Source: an uncultured Lachnospiraceae bacterium (lineage in GTDB: Bacteria; Bacillota; Clostridia; Lachnospirales; Lachnospiraceae). From it: a stretch of DNA of 48,550 bases. The notes beneath the pieces were generated by a model. The model was not told the origin of the DNA and made no database searches. It worked only from the letters and a program-made list of their open reading frames with translations. Made by a program: the position numbers and the translations under genes. Positions 44,862-48,550 of the stretch are shown piece after piece (the first letter of the stretch is position 1; the number at the start of each line of letters is the position of its first letter). The stretch lies in the NCBI GenBank assembly GCA_947588675.1, contig CANPYY010000017.1, positions 1-48,550 on the forward strand. Reading direction: 5' to 3'.

Positions 44862-45596
44862 ATGTCCGGACATTCAAAATTTGCTAATATTAAGCATAAG
44901 AAGGAAAAAAACGACGCAAAAAGAGGAAAGATTTTTACAATCATAGGGCGTGAAATTGCAGTTGCAGTAAAAGAAGGCGGGGCTGACCCGGCAAATAACA
45001 GCAAGCTGCGGGATGTGATAGCGAAAGCAAAGGCTAATAACATGCCTAACGATACCATTGAGAGAGGAATTAAAAAAGCGGCGGGAGATGGCAACGCCGC
45101 CAATTATGAAAACATAACATATGAAGGATATGGACCGAACGGTACGGCTATTATCGTAAGAACGCTTACGGATAATAAGAACCGTACAGCTTCAAATGTC
45201 CGCAATGCTTTTACAAAAGGCGGCGGAAATGTGGGAACGACAGGATGCGTTTCCTATATGTTTGATGAAAAGGGACAGATAATAATTGACCGCGGGGAAT
45301 GTGAGCTTGAACCGGATGATATTATGATGATGGCTCTTGATTTCGGGGCAGAAGATTTTTCAGAAGAAGACGACAGTTACGAGATACTTACTGCTCCGGA
45401 GGATTTCAGCAGTATACGCGAGTCGCTCGAAAAAGAAGGAATTGCCATGGTATCTGCGGAGGTTACAATGATTCCTCAGACATATGTCGAACTTAAAGAT
45501 GAGAATGATATTAAAATGATGAACCGTATCATTGACCTTCTGGATGATGATGACGATGTACAGGAAGTATATCATAATGCGGAAGGCTTGATATAG
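44862..45596 (+). CDS. yebC: YebC/PmpR-family protein (TACO1 family)
   Basis: A 244-residue protein, the standard family length, starting [22 protein letters not shown]-like with conserved [18 protein letters not shown]. The middle has [23 protein letters not shown] and the end [11 protein letters not shown]. Members have been described as transcription regulators (PmpR) and, more recently, as helping translation of proline-rich stretches. TGGAGGAAG precedes the ATG. A possible -10 TATAAT lies about 25 bases upstream, without a convincing -35. Confidence 0.95.
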   Translation: MSGHSKFANIKHKKEKNDAKRGKIFTIIGREIAVAVKEGGADPANNSKLRDVIAKAKANNMPNDTIERGIKKAAGDGNAANYENITYEGYGPNGTAIIVRTLTDNKNRTASNVRNAFTKGGGNVGTTGCVSYMFDEKGQIIIDRGECELEPDDIMMMALDFGAEDFSEEDDSYEILTAPEDFSSIRESLEKEGIAMVSAEVTMIPQTYVELKDENDIKMMNRIIDLLDDDDDVQEVYHNAEGLI

Positions 45597-45636
45597 AAGG
45601 CGAAGACATGTTTTATTAAAAAAGGAAAGGAGTATT

Positions 45637-48348
45637 ATGCAAAGGTGTAGATGTTTTATAAGAAATGTAATGGGGATTACTTTTGGGATTTTTGCATCTT
45701 TAGTCATTATGGTATCGGTACGGGCGGCGGACGATGAAGCGCTGCAGTTTTCAAAGGATTCGGGCTACTACAGCCAGTCGTTTGATTTGACGATAAGCGC
45801 GCAGCCGGGGTATACAATATATTATACTACCGACGGAAGCAAGCCGCAGCCGGGAGATACTTCGACTAAACAGTATACCGGACCGATAAGAGTTGCGGAC
45901 CAAAAAAATACGGAGCCGGTTCTTACAAGGTCGGAATATGCAAACCAGTTTGTAGTATCGGACGGTTGGAACGGGGCGTATGTGCCATCCAAATCAAATC
46001 TTGACAGAGCTTCTATAATAAGGGCGGCAGGAGTTGATGCTTCAGGCGCTATGACGCTCGTGTCTACGAGGACATATTTTATCGGTAATAATATTAAAGA
46101 GGCTTATAACGGATGCGCTGTAATGTCGATTGTTACTGACCCCGATAACCTTTTAGACGGTAAGACCGGAATATATGTGCTGGGCGATGCTTACAATTCC
46201 CTGTATTATCCGGGAGATAAAGAACTGGAGGAATATGCTAACTTCATGCAGCATGGACAGGAATGGGAACGTTCTTCCTATATGGAATTTTTTAACGGAG
46301 AAGATACTGCAGATGTATCCCTTGGTGTGGGAATAAGAATCCATGGCGGATATTCAAGGCGTAACCAGCAGAAAAGCATTAATGTATATTTCAGGGAAGA
46401 TTACGATTACGGAACAAAGAATCTTAAAGGATATGAACTTATACCTGATTCGGGAAAGAACAAATATAAGAACGTAATGTTGAGGAATGGCGGTAATGAT
46501 GCAGATATCACCAAGTTTCAGGATGTATTTATCCAGAGTATGGTAACGGATAAAAATTTTACAACCCAGGCGGCAAGACCATGTATGCTTTATCTGAACG
46601 GAGAATACTGGGGATTATATAACCTTACCGAAAAATATAGCGATAAATACCTTGAGGAGCAGTTTGACGTAAATAATAAGAATGTTATTGTATATAAAGA
46701 TATGGAAATTGACGAGGGCGAAGATTTGGACCCTGACGGAAATGCTCTTAAAGAACTTCTTGCGCTCGGCAATCTGGATATGACGAAGGAAGAAAATTAT
46801 AAGAAATTCCAGGATATGGTCGATATAGACAGTTACATAGATTATTATGCAACGGAAGTGTATATATGCAATAATGACTGGTGGAGCGGCACAAATGACG
46901 AAACGCCTAATAATAATATTGAGTTTTGGAAAGTTGCGGACCCTTCGCAGGAAGATGCTTCCAATCCGTACGCAGACGGTAAATGGAGGTATATGTTATT
47001 TGATACCGAATGGTCTATGGGCATATATAATTCAAATGAAGCGGGCGCATATTATGATTCAATAAAATATCATGCAATGGGTGAAGATAACGGGAAAGGC
47101 GACCCTGTATTTAAAGCTCTTATGAAGAACAGCGATTTCAGGATGCGGTTTACGAACGCCCTTCTGGATGTAAGAAACTGGAACTTTGAATATAACCGCG
47201 CTTCAGCCGCGCTTGATAAAATGACGGCAATATATACGCCGCTTATGGAAAAGAACCGTATAAGGTGGAATACGGGAAACGTATCGGGCGGTGTAAATAA
47301 CATGAGAAACTTTTTAAAGAACAGACCCGGTTATATATTTACAATGCTTGAAAATAATATGCAGGAACTTAAAAATAATGAACGGTCTGAAGTTAATCTA
47401 TGGGACAATATAGGCAGTTCGGATTGTATAAAAATAAATACGATAGTGCCCGATATATCAAAATCATGGAACGGCGAGTATTACAGGGCATATCCTATAA
47501 CGGTTAAAGCTAATGCAGTTTCCGGTTATGATTTTGACCACTGGGAAATAACGGGCGCAAAGGCAGAGGATGAAAATGCGCAGGAAACAAAAGTAACGCT
47601 CAATGACGCTAAAGTATCAATACAGGCAATATACAAGGATGCTGAAGGCGATATACCTGTTCCGTCTGCAACGCCGACACCTACACCTAAGCCGGTTCCG
47701 TCCCCAACTCCTGCTCAGGGCGGAGGAAACTGGCCATGGGGCGGAGGAAACACACCGGGAGACAGTACTCCGGCTCCTTCAGACAAACCGCAGCCGACGG
47801 CAACTGCAGACGTATCACCTACGCCTACAGCAGAACCGCCTAAAGCCAATGATTTGGATAATAAGACGCCGGTTGACACATCAAACGCAGGCGTTCAGAG
47901 TCCCGGTGGAAATACGGCGCAGTATGAAGCAGGATATAAGTTTACTTACAATGGCGGCATATACATAGTAACGGCAGAAGACAGCGTGAGCCTGATTGGA
48001 GTTGAAAACAAAAATATTACTTCATTTGAAATAGAAGCTTCGATTACGGTTTCAGGTAAAGTATTTAACGTTACTAAGATAGGAAACAGTGCATTTGCAA
48101 AATGTAAGAAGCTTAAAAGAATTGTCATTGGCAGTAATATAGAAATAATAGGAAAGAAAGCATTTAAAGGCTGCGCCAAACTTAAAAGCATTACGATAAA
48201 ATCCGTAAAGCTCAGTAAGGCAGGTAAAAAATCATTTGCCGGAATCAATAAAAAAGCAAAAATAAAAGTTCCCAAAAAGAAGCTTAAAGCATATAAAAAG
48301 CTGTTAAAAAATAAGGGACAGAAAAAAACTGTAAAAATAAAGAAATAA
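45637..48348 (+). CDS. Secreted CotH-kinase domain protein with chitobiase-like N domain and BspA-type repeats
   Basis: A 903-residue secreted protein. After a signal peptide (ending near VRAADD) come: a chitobiase C-terminal-like domain (residues about 33-85, GYTIYYTTDGSKPQPGD); a CotH kinase domain (about 125-590); an InlB-type repeat (about 625-672, YDFDHWEITGA); a Pro/Thr/Gly-rich linker (about 673-750); and BspA-type leucine-rich repeats (about 770-850, IGNSAFAKCKKLKRIVIG) with a very Lys-rich tail. CotH features seen are GIRIHGGYSRRNQQKS (ATP-contact Arg/Lys), YWGLYNLTEKYSDKYL, CNNDWW and LFDTEWSMG (metal Asp). CotH of Bacillus phosphorylates spore-coat proteins; here an exported location suggests a surface substrate. 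No LPXTG anchor is present. GGAAAGGAG precedes the ATG. Confidence 0.9.
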   Translation: MQRCRCFIRNVMGITFGIFASLVIMVSVRAADDEALQFSKDSGYYSQSFDLTISAQPGYTIYYTTDGSKPQPGDTSTKQYTGPIRVADQKNTEPVLTRSEYANQFVVSDGWNGAYVPSKSNLDRASIIRAAGVDASGAMTLVSTRTYFIGNNIKEAYNGCAVMSIVTDPDNLLDGKTGIYVLGDAYNSLYYPGDKELEEYANFMQHGQEWERSSYMEFFNGEDTADVSLGVGIRIHGGYSRRNQQKSINVYFREDYDYGTKNLKGYELIPDSGKNKYKNVMLRNGGNDADITKFQDVFIQSMVTDKNFTTQAARPCMLYLNGEYWGLYNLTEKYSDKYLEEQFDVNNKNVIVYKDMEIDEGEDLDPDGNALKELLALGNLDMTKEENYKKFQDMVDIDSYIDYYATEVYICNNDWWSGTNDETPNNNIEFWKVADPSQEDASNPYADGKWRYMLFDTEWSMGIYNSNEAGAYYDSIKYHAMGEDNGKGDPVFKALMKNSDFRMRFTNALLDVRNWNFEYNRASAALDKMTAIYTPLMEKNRIRWNTGNVSGGVNNMRNFLKNRPGYIFTMLENNMQELKNNERSEVNLWDNIGSSDCIKINTIVPDISKSWNGEYYRAYPITVKANAVSGYDFDHWEITGAKAEDENAQETKVTLNDAKVSIQAIYKDAEGDIPVPSATPTPTPKPVPSPTPAQGGGNWPWGGGNTPGDSTPAPSDKPQPTATADVSPTPTAEPPKANDLDNKTPVDTSNAGVQSPGGNTAQYEAGYKFTYNGGIYIVTAEDSVSLIGVENKNITSFEIEASITVSGKVFNVTKIGNSAFAKCKKLKRIVIGSNIEIIGKKAFKGCAKLKSITIKSVKLSKAGKKSFAGINKKAKIKVPKKKLKAYKKLLKNKGQKKTVKIKK

Positions 48349-48364
48349 TATAAATAATACGGAT

Positions 48365-48414
48365 AAAGAGGAGCTCTGCTTAATTATTAGAAGTTTGCGG
48401 CGGCTCCTCTTTTT
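48365..48414 (+). terminator. Intrinsic terminator after the CotH gene
   Basis: AAAGAGGAGC (48365-48374) pairs with GCTCCTCTTT (48403-48412) and runs into a T tract. The 28-base loop is long. Confidence 0.8.
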
Positions 48415-48442
48415 AATTCGCCCGGCATGGGCGAATTAAAAA
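48410..48442 (+). repeat. Perfect 14-bp inverted repeat beside the terminator
   Basis: TTTTTAATTCGCCC (48410-48423) and GGGCGAATTAAAAA (48429-48442) are perfect inverted copies with loop GGCAT. The structure can end transcription on the minus strand and overlaps the CotH terminator, so the pair may form a two-way terminator for a convergent gene beyond the window. The remaining 108 bases hold no ORF I can support; a 7-bp inverted repeat AATTGCA (48491-48497) / TGCAATT (48515-48521) is present. Confidence 0.6.
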
Positions 48443-48550
48443 GGGTGCAAGTTCCGAGCGCGCAAAGCGTACAGGATATAAACCGCCCCAAATTGCAGAG
48501 TAATGTATTTTCATTGCAATTCATAAGAAAAAACTATTAATTGTTTACAA

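Overview
The window looks like chromosomal DNA of an endospore-forming, low-to-moderate G+C member of the Clostridia, most likely Lachnospiraceae. The grounds are a complete spoIIIAA-AH operon, strong AGGAGG ribosome binding sites, frequent GTG/TTG starts, and family-typical proteins such as a BspA-type repeat CotH protein and a permuted amino-acid binding lipoprotein. The species assignment is inference. All genes but one (aroE) lie on the + strand. No tRNA, rRNA, CRISPR array, insertion sequence or prophage was seen.

Layout. 1-4002: the 3' part of a membrane transglutaminase-like gene and an NhaC antiporter. 4070-6893: a VanR/VanS-type two-component system, a VanY-type D,D-carboxypeptidase and a decayed ORF. 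6982-9326: a polar amino-acid ABC importer whose binding protein is circularly permuted. 9439-13338: a second two-component system followed by an unknown membrane-anchored protein and a C39-like exported protein. 13429-19085: ilvE, a TPR lipoprotein overlapping hflX, a polysaccharide deacetylase and a SpoIID-like protein with a peptidoglycan-binding domain. 19230-26907: a heterodimeric ABC exporter and an RND pump with a large coiled-coil insertion. 26929-32260: aroA, a compact structured GC-rich element, argS, a DUF815 ATPase, and aroE on the opposite strand. 32397-37468: spoIIIAA-AH behind a probable SigE promoter. 37555-45596: yqhY-nusB-xseA-xseB-ispA-dxs-tlyA-nadK-argR followed by yebC. 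45637-48348: a secreted CotH-kinase/BspA-repeat protein, then a terminator and a large inverted repeat.

How the genes fit together. Much of the window concerns the cell envelope: the transglutaminase-like protein, VanRS-VanY, the second two-component module, the deacetylase, the SpoIID-like protein, the exporters and CotH. The spoIIIA genes build the mother cell-to-forespore channel. The nusB-argR block is the conserved Firmicute housekeeping cluster (rRNA antitermination, exonuclease VII, isoprenoid precursors, NAD kinase, arginine repressor), but recN is not in its usual place after argR.

The items most worth checking are the roughly 160-bp four-stem element between aroA and argS, the circularly permuted binding protein, the VanRS-VanY unit with VanR-box-like repeats, the catalytic-Cys-to-Ala transglutaminase, and the RND pump with a coiled coil where the docking domain should be.
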